Origin: Plasmopara viticola
Taxonomy: Eukaryota > Oomycota > Peronosporomycetes > Peronosporales > Peronosporaceae
Assembly (NCBI GenBank): GCA_001695595.3
Contig: MBPM02000003.1
Location: forward strand, 1,116,001 to 1,180,000
Reading direction: 5' to 3'
DNA: 64,000 nt
The position numbers were made by a program, and so were the translations under genes. Shown piece by piece: positions 11,301 through 22,258 of this stretch. The notes under the pieces were generated by a model, which did not search any database, was not told where the DNA came from, and saw only the letters and a program-made list of their open reading frames with translations. Every line of letters starts with the position of its first letter. Positions within the stretch are counted from its first letter, which is position 1.

Positions 11301-12711
11301 TGCTGCCAGCACACCATTCTTAGACATATGCTCCAAAAAAAGGTAGAATGAATTGTTGTTATTAAATTGAGATGCAAGCTACCGAAATCTACACGTTAGA
11401 TTAATTTGCCACTAGCAAGGAGTGCTGGTGGCTACTTTCTACTTCGAAAGACCATATTACTTACTTCTCCTTTCACTATAGAGCTTTGATGGTCAGTGGC
11501 GAATCAGGGCAGTCACATTTTCTGATGTATCTACTCGTCTACTCAAGCAACCTACGTTTGGCTACCCTCATTCTTTAATTTGGATGCTATTGGTATCATA
11601 CAGGGTACCTCATCGTCCCGGTTTTAGTGACAATCACTCGAGTCACAGAGCCGGCGAGGTTTGTGCGCTGAGCCGCCATACAATTGGACGGAATGGCTTT
11701 CCATGATCGAGCTTGCACTTTTACGGATCAACGGCTTTTTACGAGTCTATGTAAATTGGGAATGATGCCCTAGAGTTTTGTTGACTCGTTAAAGCTTGGA
11801 TGCCTTTAAAACAAGGTCTAAAATTCCTTTCTCCTAAATTCCTAATTTGAGACCAGTTTCTTATGAATACAATGTGAAACTTCGCAAAAAGTTGGCTGAA
11901 TGCATCCTGTAGAGTAAAATTTGTCATTGCGTCTACCAAAAAACGTTTCTGGATGGACCTGCAAATGAATTCTCTTTATCAAGAGGACAAAGCATTGTTT
12001 ACTACTAGAAGCCTACTGCTCGAAATTGTAAATTTGGTATTTATAAGCTACAATGAGCATCCTTTCATCGGACCTTGTAGGTATGAACTTTCTAGGTCGT
12101 TGTTGACGAGTTAACCTTCTGTGTGTGGCATAACAAGAAGCATTAAGATCCATAATACTCCTAGCCCAAGAAACTTCTTTGAAGTGTTCTCTTCTTTGAA
12201 ATGTTCTCTTCCCGCTCGACTTTGCTGTTATGGCAAGTACCCCATCACTTATTTTGTCCTAAGGAGTAAGGCGCACATCCTTAATTAAAAGCTTCTCCAA
12301 AGTTAATCGCGCATGAGCAGATCTTTGGTGGTCATCATCACAACATGGCCCGACTGTCTGGCCGCTTTCTTCGTTGCCTATTGCGTATCAAAATAACCAC
12401 GACGACAATCAAGAAGTGATAAATATCATCTCATATCGGATGTTTTTTTGCCGTTCCAGTAAGCTAAGCGTTTGCCTTTAAGATGACTTCTTATCAAAAG
12501 AAAACTAAGAGTAATAATGGATGGCGGACTGAGGCCTTTTTAGAGGTATCCAACTTGGATCAAGTCTCCCTTAATAGCAGGATAGCAGTCTTTCGCTAAC
12601 GATGAAGTTTAAAAATGACAAATTCGAAAATATTGTATCCCCCCAGATCCTCGATTTAACAGAAAAATAATATCGTTGGACTTCTAAAGAGTACACGAAG
12701 ACGGTACTCCA
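8314..12711. other. Gene-sparse 4.4 kb interval
   Basis: No intact gene can be supported. The longest frame is 10205-9792 on the minus strand (137 aa, ATG start, MAYTIARTPWLL...), with no recognisable domain, no splice partner and average composition; it may be a decayed element or chance. Small features are a palindrome TTACATTA/TAATGTAA near 8692-8711 and a 17 bp near-perfect tandem pair (cttctttgaagtgttct / cttctttgaaatgttct) at 12174-12207. The distal ends must hold the promoter of the amine oxidase and the 3' region of the PP2C gene. Confidence 0.4.
12174..12207. repeat. 17 bp tandem duplication
   Basis: Two adjacent 17 bp units, cttctttgaagtgttct and cttctttgaaatgttct, differ at one base. 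It lies in non-coding DNA and has no evident function. Confidence 0.7.
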
Positions 12712-14164
12712 CTAAAAAAATAAAACGACCACCGTCGTGTCATCGTGGCGGCGACGGCGATGGCTTCCAGGAGGCAAGCTCAAGAGCTCCTGGTATGTCA
12801 TTCCGTATCGTTTCGACGCCTTTAGCAGCACACGCTCAACCAGTGCACGACCTGCGAGGTCATGATTACCGCAAGAAGCCTGTGCGTTTACGACTTCAAC
12901 AGCCTCTTCGTTGCTTAGATAGTCCCACAATCCATCCGACCCGATAATGAGAAACCTATCTCCTTCCGCAAACTTGTGCGACTTGACCTCAGGGATAGCC
13001 GAAATGTAAGGCGGCGTGTACGGAGCTGAAAAGTGGCGACCAGCAGAGCGATCGCCGTTCTCGTATGGTGGTCCATTAAACTCCGAATGTTTCAACGCAA
13101 AATCACCGAAAGCGCGCGTAGGCTGCAACGCGCCTTTTACGTAGCACGAGTCCGGGTGGCGGCACGTGAAAGCGTTTGCTTCCCCTGGATGTTCCTTGAT
13201 AAGTTTTTCTTGTTCAAACTTAACCATAGCATTTTGGTCATTGCTAAGCGGCTCTGCGACGATCGTATCGGAATCCTTTCCCGTTTTTGCCAGCACTGCA
13301 CGAATGTCACCAGCGTTGGCAACGTGCAAAGTACCGTCGTGCACGTACGCCAGGCACGCGCACGATCCACAACGTGCAACAGCTCCAAAACCCAGCTTAA
13401 AAGCCGATGCAACCTCCGACATAAGGTCACGGTCGGTGCGTCCGAACGCACGTTGGATAGCAGCAGCCACGTAGTCATCGGAGACAGTCTCATCGTCGCC
13501 AAGGGCCGGCTCCTTTGTCCCCGACTTGTACAGATACGCCAGCTCTTTCTGCACGTTGCCAATCAACGTTTTACGAGCATACTCTGATACTTGCCACCCA
13601 CCTTAAAGACCATGTAGAAGCTTTAGCACCGAAAGGACTAGCCCAGACATAATAAATTGCACCTACCATGGCCGTCCAGCACAGCTGCGAATACATCACC
13701 CGAGCTCGTCGTAACAACCGCGTACTTGTCTTCAATGGGAAAGTTTGCCTTGTACGAAGCACTACTTACGCGCGTAACGCGCGAATTTGCGATAGGCGCA
13801 GACTCCTCGCGCTCGAGTGGTACGTAAAAGGCCTCGTCCACCTCCAAAGGTGCGTAGCGGGCGTCACATTGCGCCTCCATATAGGCAGAGCGTGCATCCG
13901 AGATATCAGCATGGGCAAGTGAGACGATTGATAGACCTAAGCCGCTCAGAAGCAATGCCTGACGCAGAGAGGAGCCATGAAGCTGAATCGATCATGAAAC
14001 AAGTTTAGATTAACGATCGTATAACTTTTGAAGCGTTAAAATGGACAGAAAAAGCGGCCACAAGCAGCAGAGAGACGATCGTGAATGTGAAACAAGCAAA
14101 TTTGCACCTTATGGCCATGTCCACGAGCCAAGCGCACCAAATTCCGCGCGGCAAAAAGTCGCAT
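12712..14164 (-). CDS. Mitochondrial PP2C-family phosphatase, PDP-like
   Basis: Three exons on the minus strand: 14164-14108, 13982-13667 and 13601-12712. The introns are 125 and 65 bp, and all junctions keep frame, giving 420 aa. Exon 1 encodes only 19 residues (MRLFAARNLVRLARGHGHK), basic and amphipathic like a mitochondrial presequence. Exon 2 then gives a hydrophobic stretch (LLLSGLGLSIVSLAHAD). PP2C metal-binding motifs are complete: EDKYAVV, AVLDGHG/GW across the second junction, HVANAGDIRAVL, SDGLWDYLS and a terminal HDDTTVVVLFF. The KGALQPTRAFGDFALKH segment resembles pyruvate dehydrogenase phosphatases and their relatives rather than cytosolic PP2Cs. The likely role is Mg/Mn-dependent Ser/Thr dephosphorylation in mitochondria, possibly of pyruvate dehydrogenase; the substrate is inference. 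Without exon 1 the frame has no ATG near its start, which supports this model. Confidence 0.87.
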
Positions 14165-14893
14165 GGCGTTGAATATGCACTCCTCTCAATAAAGGGAGTG
14201 TTAATTGTCAGCACACTATTGGATGAAAATATTTTGCTGCGTTACGTATCAGAAGCACTATAGATAAGCATAAATATATAGATGGGGGGCCATATGCAGT
14301 ATCTTGGCGTTGAGACACCGCTAAAACGCTGAAACGTTATCGCGGCGTTTACACAGACTTATATAACACATTGCCATTCATTTGAGTCCTCTTTATTGGC
14401 ATGTAGATGCTAAAGTAATAGACAGTTTGTACACACAAACGCGTAAATGTCCGTTAAATTGTTGGTCGACCGCAAGAGGACTAATTTGAAGTGTAGGTTG
14501 ACATCATGCGGTTGCGCTCAAAAACTTCGCAACATTGGGGTAATCGAACGCGGATTGTACGACACCAACGAATCATCTGACTTTCATTCCTTTGACCCGA
14601 CGGAGTTAGTATTCTTCAATAAACCGTGAGTGCTAGGAAGACAGCTAAATCGCAATATATTGTGTCAAATAAATCTCATAATCTTTCTTGGTCGATTAAG
14701 TTTTTTCTGCGTTTAACCGTGGCACACCGGGGCGTTTCGCCATTGTCAGTGCCCCTGCCCCCTCAGCGGCATCTACTGTTTTTTTTGCCCACAAGCAAAG
14801 CAGACTCGATCCCTATAATCGGCACGACCAGCTCTTCCTACCAGCAGCGCGTGCTTTGAGCATAGTTCCCAACTTGCGCTAACAAGCAAGGAG
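14165..14893. promoter_or_regulatory. Divergent intergenic region upstream of PP2C and FYVE-GAF genes
   Basis: About 730 bp between two ATGs pointing apart, so it should carry both promoters. Short open frames (14447-14629, 14626-14859) have no recognisable content. No defined promoter element stands out. Confidence 0.35.
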
Positions 14894-16486
14894 ATGGCCG
14901 CGCACGATCTAAACGCACTGCATCTCGTAAACTTGGACCATAAAGTTGCAGCTCAAAAACAGACCTCGTGCAACGTCTGCACGAGACCATTTGGCACCTT
15001 CCGTCGCAAACACCACTGCCGAATAGTAGGTTTTGTATCCACATTTTGGGCTTTCGCTTGCGTCAGGTGTTAATCATTTTTTACATGTTTGGTGTAGTGT
15101 AGACAAGTCGTTTGCAAACACTGCACGCTTTACAAAGACGTGCGTGTCGATTCTACCGTTAGCATCACCCACGTACGCGTGTGTATGTCATGCTTGGTTC
15201 ATTCTTCAACCCAGCGCTTTAGAGGCCATTCTCGTGCGACTCAGTCGCGTCGCAGTATGACTTCGGATGCACAGAAAGTGTGGGTGCAAGACCACCTGCC
15301 CTCTCCTGCCGCTCGTCCATTGTTTGACCTTGACGGTGACGAGTTGCAGTTTCGTTCGCTGACACTTGATTCTTGTCAACATTGGAAGCCCAAAAGTGAC
15401 CACACCAAAGCAGATTATCAACAATCCAAGCTTAAAAGCGGTCATGCTCAAGCAATCGACGATAGTAAAACTTTACGCAGGCGAAAAAGTTTGAGGGAAC
15501 GGCCTCGCAACGTGGAGTGGGCCCATCCGTGGCCTCGACCCCCTGTGAGTGCCAATGAAGAAGACAGACTTCGAGCTCTATCTGCGTTAAAAGTGCTAGA
15601 CTCTGAGTCCGACGAGCTTTTTGGATTGATTTGCGATTTCGCCAAAACGCGTTTGACGTGCCCTATGGCTGCAGTAAGTTTTATGGACGAGCACCGTCAA
15701 GTGATAAAGTCAAGTGTGGGGCTGGCTCACAAGATGATTCCGCGCAAAATTGCATTCTGTGCTTACACGGTGTATGCAAGCGAATCAATGGTTGTACTGG
15801 ACACGCTTCGAGATGATCGATTCCAAAGAAATCCGCTCGTTGCGGGTGCTGCTGGCGTTCGATTTTACGCGGCTGCACCTATTATCGATTTAAATTCGGG
15901 GTTTGCAGTTGGAAGCGTCTTTGTCCTGGATACACGTCCACGAAAAGCTTGTGATATTTCCGTATTAAAGCGGCTAGCTTTAGCTGCAAGTCAAATTCTT
16001 CCAAGGATAAATAGTGCAAAAGGTGTCAGGAAACTGGAGATGCAAGAGGACAACAACGCGATTGATGAAGCTGAGCAACAATTGAATCGTAATATAGCAC
16101 AAATTCACACGGATTTGGTTCATTATGCGGATCAAACTAAAATTCAAGCCTCAAAACTCGAGACATCGATCTCGCCCGAAACGTCAGCTACGACTTCGTC
16201 GATGACATCGCTTGGTTCGTCGAATCAAGAACACATGTCTCCGCCCAAACAAGGTAAAGTAGACAAATCGGTGTCCATGGCACGGTTGTCGACGACTGCG
16301 GTTGAGCAGATGGAAGGGCTTCTCATGCGTTTGCTAACTCAAAACGCGGAGACGCAGCAGCAGCTAGCGATGCAACAAATTTTACTGTCTGCGAAATTGG
16401 GCGAACATACTGCCCAGATCAATAAGCTTATGTCGGACTTTGACCGGCTCAGGGCCAAGTTCGAGGCCAAGGTTGGGACAGACTAA
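14894..16486 (+). CDS. FYVE zinc finger plus GAF domain protein
   Basis: Two exons: 14894-15025 and 15098-16486. The intron is 72 bp, GTAGG...TAG, phase 0, giving 506 aa. The intron splits the zinc finger: exon 1 ends RRKHHCRI and exon 2 begins CRQVVCKHC. Together they give the eight zinc-binding cysteines (C26, C29, C42, C45, C50, C53, C73, C76) and the basic R(K)HHC patch that binds PI3P. The N-terminal WxxD of canonical FYVE is replaced by VNLD, and the usual Gly after the fourth Cys is Arg. A GAF domain follows at about 200-350 (RLRALSALKVLDSE, the CPMAAVSFMDE strand, KIAFCAYTVYAS, VGSVFVLDTRPR). The C-terminus is a coiled coil. FYVE-GAF fusions are typical of oomycetes. The likely role is endosomal membrane signalling; the GAF ligand is unknown. 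Confidence 0.88.
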
Positions 16487-16808
16487 GTGATTAATGTCGT
16501 CTAACCTGCCATGACAGCAAGTTGGAGACGATTCTTTAAAGTATGTGGGTGGTGCATGCGGTTACATTCATAATCTTCGTCGTTGTTGGCTAGGAAACTA
16601 TCTCCTTTGTCTTTGTAGGTGATGATTTGCAATTGAGATTACTTTGTTAAAGTGACCACGCATTTGTGCCGAGTTTGAAAATGCTGCTTTCGTTTAACGG
16701 ATATTTTAAGTCTGATCACCAAAAGCGTTATTTTATTTACCAAATGCTTTAATTAGTAGCAATAAAGGCCAGGGGAGAGAGCTATAACCGCGACCTCCCT
16801 ACCGCATT
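16487..16808. other. Convergent 3' intergenic region
   Basis: 322 bp between the stop codons of the FYVE-GAF gene and the acyl-CoA-binding protein gene. It is expected to hold both 3'UTRs. Nothing else is seen. Confidence 0.4.
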
Positions 16809-17142
16809 TCAGGCGTAGACACTTTTCAGTTTCTCCACTTCAGCAATGTAAGCTTTCATGGCGTCCTCCGAGGACATACCCTTCTTGGTGTTCCACGCAT
16901 TCCACTTTGCTTTTCCCGTCATGTCAAACATGCCTGGAGCGGCCGTTGTGTTGTCTCCCACAGTGGCCTGCTTGTATAGAGAGTACAGCACGAGTTTCTC
17001 ATCGTTGCTCTGCAATAGCAAGAGGACACTGTCAGCATAATTAGTCAGCGTCACAACGGAGAGATGCAGCACGTACAGGACTTTTAGTGAATGTTTTTAC
17101 GAGCGCAGCGGCGGCTTCAAAATCAGCTTTAAGGTCAGACAT
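16809..17142 (-). CDS. Acyl-CoA-binding protein (ACBP)
   Basis: Two exons on the minus strand: 17142-17077 (22 codons, [20 protein letters not shown]...) and 17009-16809. The intron is 67 bp (GTACGT...TTGCAG), phase 0, giving 88 aa, the usual ACBP length. Family signatures are all present: [40 protein letters not shown] and a C-terminal [13 protein letters not shown]. The tyrosine and lysine residues that contact the CoA adenine and phosphate are in the expected YKQAT and KAKW segments. It acts as a cytosolic carrier of long-chain acyl-CoA esters between synthesis, beta-oxidation and membrane lipid pathways. There is no targeting sequence. A frame reading through the intron gives a false N-terminus ([12 protein letters not shown]...), rejected here. 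Confidence 0.93.
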
Positions 17143-17510
17143 AGCGTGCTACAATTTTGTGGGTAATATGATTGATGAACTTCGTGTGGAATGTTTTATT
17201 TCATAAGTCACACGGGGAGAGTAACTTTAAGGGCTTGAATAGAAATTATAGGTAATACACTAAAGTGTAACCTTTCACACATTACGACAACATGTTGATA
17301 TTTCGGATTCGTTCTCATACAAGTATTTCAATACAGAGATCTAACACTTCAAATTTCAAAAAAAGCCAAAGGGATGCTGCAAAATAGTGCCTCAAAGTAA
17401 AAGATACACATATACTGCAAAGCCATTTGGATACACTTTAGTCGTATATATTGATCAATATGTTGCTAATGTAATGTATACTTTCATTTGATCATCCAAT
17501 GACGCTCGCC
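17143..17510. other. Short intergenic region
   Basis: 368 bp between the start of the ACBP gene and the stop of VPS51. It is AT-rich and should contain the ACBP promoter and the VPS51 3'UTR. No other feature is seen. Confidence 0.4.
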
Positions 17511-20474
17511 TCATCCTCGACGTGACAAAACTTGCGTACTTTTAGTGCTCACGATAGCAACAACATTGCTCTGATCCATCAGCACGTCTTCAACGGCCCG
17601 TTCGCGAGCAGTAGACAAGAGATCCGATAAAAGACTCTCTACTTCATCTTCAGCCTCACCATTCGCCACGATGTACAGCAATGTACTACGCAGAAACTCG
17701 GCATTGAGCTGAATTTGCTGCAAGCCAAACTTGGAGAGCTCGAGCATTCGCACAAATTCGCTAAAGGCCTTGATGCACATTTTCAGCATCGTCTGAACGA
17801 ATATATCCGTTGTGAGCTCGAGCTGCAGTGGAAAAATGTGGCTTTTTCGAGCAAAAAGCCGATTAACATCGAGTTGCATACCCGACGGCGCAGTCGTGAC
17901 TGCTGCGTTGCGAGAGCGCAAAGCGCTCGCACGTCTACGAAAGTCACGACTGGTGATGCGGTTGTTGCTGCTTATGAAAACGCTTTGCGTGTCGCCAAGT
18001 GCCAACGCGACTTCTTTGCCGTAGCGAAACGTAGCTTCAACAATAGCGACCATCATTTCTTGGACACTCCTTGGTTCCTCCGCCATATCAGCCCACGACG
18101 TTGCTGCCACTCCATTGTAAACAAGGACGCTTAACTGATTTCCATAGTGCTTTGCAACGTGCTGGAGGAGCTGAAATGATGACTCGCGAGTCACTTCAAT
18201 CATGTGCGTCACGTCCTGCTGGTTCATGCGGTGATATTCCATCGACTCCTTTGAAGACGGGGAAGCAGGGGCTGGTAAACACTCAATGAGGCTACGTACA
18301 CACTCACCAATCCCCTCAGCCGACAGCTCTTGACACATACAAGCCAGAAAGAGCAGAAATGGGGGAGTAGACTCCAGCCACGGAATAGCGTCGTCGTCAG
18401 CTTTAGATCCGATCAGCCCGCCTGCCCGAATAAACGCGCGCTTTGGCTCCGCATATTGCAGTACGGACACATTAAACCACGTCAAGAATTCGTAAAACTG
18501 ACTCTGCGCGATCATCAACATCAACATCCACACTTTAGATACGCATGACATCGTAGGTACTATGCAACTCGTACCTGGACCAAGTTTGAAAAGAGTCGAC
18601 TAAGCTCGGCAAGAATCGCGAACCCAGTTTCCATCATTGGCACCAACTGTCGAAGTACCTTTTGCATCATCTCTGTAAACGTTCTCGCAAACTGTTGCGC
18701 TAATGGTTGGACACTTTGTCCACCGTCACGCGTGGTTTGCCCCAAACTACAAACTTCTTCGTGACAAGCCACTAGCAACTCACCAGTATCCTTTCGTAGC
18801 TCTCGAAAGACGCCTTCGATTTGAAAACGCACTGAAGTCTCAACAATCTGAGTCGCATGTGCAGCCAGTCCACACATTGGAATGGCGCTATCAACTTCGT
18901 TCACTTCCACAACAAAGTGTTTCATGACACGCATAAACACATAGTAATCGTTTTCGACGATCTCTGACGAGACCTTTTCGTTTTCTAAAATTTCGAAAAC
19001 CTCCTCTTTCGTGCCCTATAGAATATTCGAAACATATGAGTTGATAAGTTTGACTTGATACATCAACGTGAACTTACAAAGTCCGTGTGGGGGCGACGGA
19101 ATTGAAGAGCGCACTCGCTCACATACAATGCAAACATTTCTTTCACGAAACTTAAAAACAAATCGTCTCGAACTGCGTTAGAAGATCTTCGTGACGTTGA
19201 AAGTTTCTCGCGCGCAACGACTTCAGGCATAAAGTGAGCTTTGTACACTGAGAATACTTGACTCATTTTTCTTAAAAGAGCTGCATTGAATCGTTGCAAG
19301 AACTCGAGAACAGACGTGGCTGCTTCTAGTGTCTACAACGAGGATATGACCCAGAAAGGAGTAAGCTTGTTAGCGGTCTCAATGCCAAGTGAAGTCATAC
19401 ACACGACACAGTACTTTGAACGCTGCGACCGTTCGCTCAAAGTATTCTTGATGCCACTCTAGAAACTGGTCACGAATCTTGTCACTGCTCGAATCAAGTT
19501 GAAGGAGAAGGATTACCGTATCGCAAAGCTGTCGAATTAAAGTCCAGTGTCAACACTACATCGTGAGCAACGTGCAGTCTTTACCTCCTCTGACTCAAGT
19601 GAAGAGTCGAGCATTCGCTTTTTCAATACCCGCACGAGCTGCTGGATAATTTTTTCTGCTTCCAGTTGAATGGCCTGACAGATGAAAAAAAGCTTTACAA
19701 AGCGCTTCAAAAACAGTAAGACTATTTGTGTTTTAACGCACCTTAAACGAAGAGATATGTTCATATCTCCCAAGAATACGGCATGCCAACAGGTAATATT
19801 TAGTCGCGTCAGCATACTCTTTCTGCTTCACAGCACTGTATCGCGTTGTTAGCCACACCACAAAGATCCAATGACGCGTTTTAACCACGTACGTATTCAA
19901 TCTTTGTGGCAAATCAAAGATAAACTCGAAACGTTTGAGTAATCTTCGCACACCGATGAGTTTTTCCACTTTTGAGCGATGTGGCGCCAACGCCACGTTA
20001 ATACTCTCGCTTTTCGCTGTAATAATGTCCATACTCTTGACCACGCACGCCACTTCATCTTCCATACTTGCTACATTGTTCTTTAAACCCAGAAAAGCGT
20101 GTAATATCAAGTATTTAAGATCGAACTCTACATGCTCTGACCTTCATTTTGCGAATTGTGTCGGTGGCACTAATAAATTTATTGTAATTCTCGTACACAA
20201 GCATCTGCATATTGGTATCTAGCTCTTTAATCTCACGAATGAGCTGATCGTCGGTCGATAACAAGTCATTTAATCCGCGGGTCTTCAGGAGCTCCTACAC
20301 ACAGACGTCAAAGATTGCTACATGACGCTATAATAACTACATCAGATCCAAGCGCACTTGAACGTATACACTGGAGTCAAAGCCAGGCGAATCAATGTCT
20401 CGCAGTTGCTCCTGTCGACCTTCCTGGTCCTGAAGTCCGTAGTAGCTACTCAGCAATTCCTGCATGCGATTCAT
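17511..20474 (-). CDS. VPS51: VPS51, subunit of GARP/EARP tethering complexes
   Basis: Eight exons on the minus strand: 20474-20358, 20294-20142, 20080-19742, 19674-19585, 19528-19415, 19332-19078, 19015-18575 and 18503-17511. All junctions are phase 0 with GT-AG introns of 56-82 bp, and the protein is 833 aa. The N-terminus holds the Vps51 signature: [14 protein letters not shown], then [32 protein letters not shown] across a junction, and [12 protein letters not shown]. The rest is the alpha-helical rod typical of the family, length close to the animal protein. Vps51 joins Vps52/53/54 (GARP) or Vps50 (EARP) and tethers endosome-derived vesicles at the trans-Golgi network or recycling endosome. 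It shares a 110 bp promoter interval with the CRT-like transporter. The high intron number contrasts with most genes here. Confidence 0.9.
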
Positions 20475-20584
20475 ACCGTGGTTTTCCATTACGGCTTCGT
20501 CTTTTTATCCTAATTATTCGCTTTTTATTGGCTAAATCTAATAACGTTATCTGGATCCAAGTGCTACGTTTTACAAAAGTCACG
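20475..20584. promoter_or_regulatory. Compact bidirectional promoter, VPS51 / CRT-like transporter
   Basis: Only 110 bp separate the two divergent start codons. It contains an ATTGG at 20527-20531, a CCAAT box on the minus strand, in a pyrimidine-rich stretch. Both 5'UTRs and core promoters must lie here. No TATA box is obvious. Confidence 0.5.
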
Positions 20585-22123
20585 ATGGACTTGAAGCTGC
20601 TACTATGGGAATCGAAACTGGCAGTGGCGCTCTGTTTGCTCATTATGGCTCGCTGCGTGGATCGCGTGCTCTACACGTACGTTAAGCTGCGGCAACTCCA
20701 TACACTGCATTCGTGTCCTCATGAACTTGTACATTAGACGAATCACGTATGATTACACGGAATTCCTCTGGTATTTCACCAACGTGATCCTCCCCATTGC
20801 CTTTTTAATCTCATCAGCTCCTGTCGTGGCGTACGTAGACAAAAGAATGATAGTCTTTGTCGATTGAAAAGCTTATGCCACCGTGTTTCGTAAACGTCGT
20901 AGCTACAAGATTTACTTTACCGGTAAGGATCGAGCTGCCATCCAGGACTGGAAAGATTTCGTGGGTAACACTTGAGTGTATAATCAGATGATATTACGCC
21001 GGAAATGCGTAACTTTCCTCATTACAAGTACATGCTCATGGCACTCTTTGACACGCTCTACAATCTCTTGGGCGCGTTCCCCACGCCTCATATTGGGTAT
21101 GCGATTTACCTTTGAGCTAGAACTTCCTGGTACTGATCTGTTGGTGTGACTGTCAGGGGGAACATGGCCAATGTTTTGAATCAACTCAATTTGCCGTTCA
21201 ACATGGTACTATCCTACATGTTTTTACAAACGCGCTTTAAACGCGGCCACATCTTGGGCTCCATTCTAGTACTCTACGGTGGCATGGTCAATTTGATTCC
21301 CGTTTTGACCGGGCAAGACGTTGCAAATGCACCCGATCCGACCGCTGGGTGGATCACGTTGTACATTGTGTCGCTGGTGCCCGCTGCAGCATCGAATGTG
21401 TACAAAGAGATTGGACTCAAGGATGTGGATCTCGATATCTGGTATGCCAATATCTGGATTAGTTTCTACCAGCTCCTGCTCGGCTTCGCAACGATCTGGA
21501 CTGTGCGAATCGAGGCGTTTAGTGATCCTCCCGTGCCATGGACGGACTTTCCATCGTATGTTTGGAAAGCGCACGAGTGTTTTATTGGCAACGAAGTGAG
21601 ATTGAATGGCAAAGACCTACCGTGTGACTCGGGGGTATTTACTGTCTTCCTCATCTTCATTGTATTCAACACGATCTACAACCAGCTCATGCTATACATC
21701 TTTAAAGAAGGCAGCAGCGTGCTCTTTGTCGTGTCATCGGCCGTTGGCCTCCCACTCACGGATCTGCTGTACATGATCCCTCTCCTCACGGGCAAAGATG
21801 CGAGCCAAGCTTTCACAATCTACGATGCCTTTGCACTGTTTGTCCTCGTCATGGGACTGCTGGTCTATCATTCCGAAAAAGAAGAGCGCAAGCGGGGTGC
21901 AGAGTCGGTCGAGAAGTCGCCCATGTATGCGTCACCATCGCTTCAAAAGACGCATCTCATGCGCAAGCGCCGTGGCAAAGTGGTGTACCGTCAAAGCCCA
22001 ATGATTCGTCGCACTGGAAGCAACGGTGATCTCTCGCAGCGGCTCTTAGCTCGCAATGCCTTAAAGGCCACGTATGGCTCCAACGCCAATTCCGCAGCTG
22101 GAAACGATGGCCACATTTTTTAG
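20585..22123 (+). CDS. CRT-like transporter (drug/metabolite transporter superfamily)
   Basis: Five exons: 20585-20676, 20738-20830, 20903-20922, 20988-21096 and 21157-22123. The introns are 60-75 bp, and the protein is 426 aa. Exon 3 is a 20-nt micro-exon supplying most of YKIYFT; with it the junctions read VVA/YKIYFT/DDITPEMRNF, a block conserved in chloroquine-resistance-transporter-like proteins. The next signature, HIGGNMANVLNQLNLPFNMV, spans the last junction. About ten hydrophobic segments follow the CRT layout, with a cysteine-containing loop (HECFIGNEVRL...LPCDSG) between later helices. The C-terminal tail is basic and Ser-rich. The family sits in vacuolar, lysosomal or plastid membranes and exports peptides, amino acids or thiols; substrate and compartment here are inference. 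It is divergent with VPS51 and convergent with the ARM-like gene. Confidence 0.9.
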
Positions 22124-22258
22124 AACTTGCTTTAGTAGATGAGACGTTTGCCACGCGATTGTGTCAGGTATAATGTTACGATATCCACGACTTGCTTCTT
22201 GTTGTGCAATGTTTTGGTTTGCTGGTAAGCGTACGAAGAAGACTGATCTCGTATCGCC

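Noticed and set aside
13033..13587. 184-codon plus-strand frame
   Set aside because: Antisense to the catalytic exon of the PP2C gene, with no domain.
14005..14214. Minus-strand frame with a signal-peptide-like hydrophobic stretch (FTIVSLLLVAAFSVHF)
   Set aside because: It covers the first intron of the PP2C gene; the alternative first exon 14164-14108 gives a consistent spliced gene with correct phase.
16809..17072. ACBP starting at [15 protein letters not shown]
   Set aside because: That N-terminus is intron read-through; the spliced exon at 17142-17077 gives the standard ACBP N-terminus and length.
17715..18134. 139-codon plus-strand frame
   Set aside because: Antisense shadow of the last VPS51 exon.
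20881..20987. Longer third exon of the CRT-like gene, reading on through GKDRAAIQDWKDF
   Set aside because: It would need a 23 bp intron and has no matching phase with exon 2; the 20-nt exon with normal-sized introns restores the conserved sequence.
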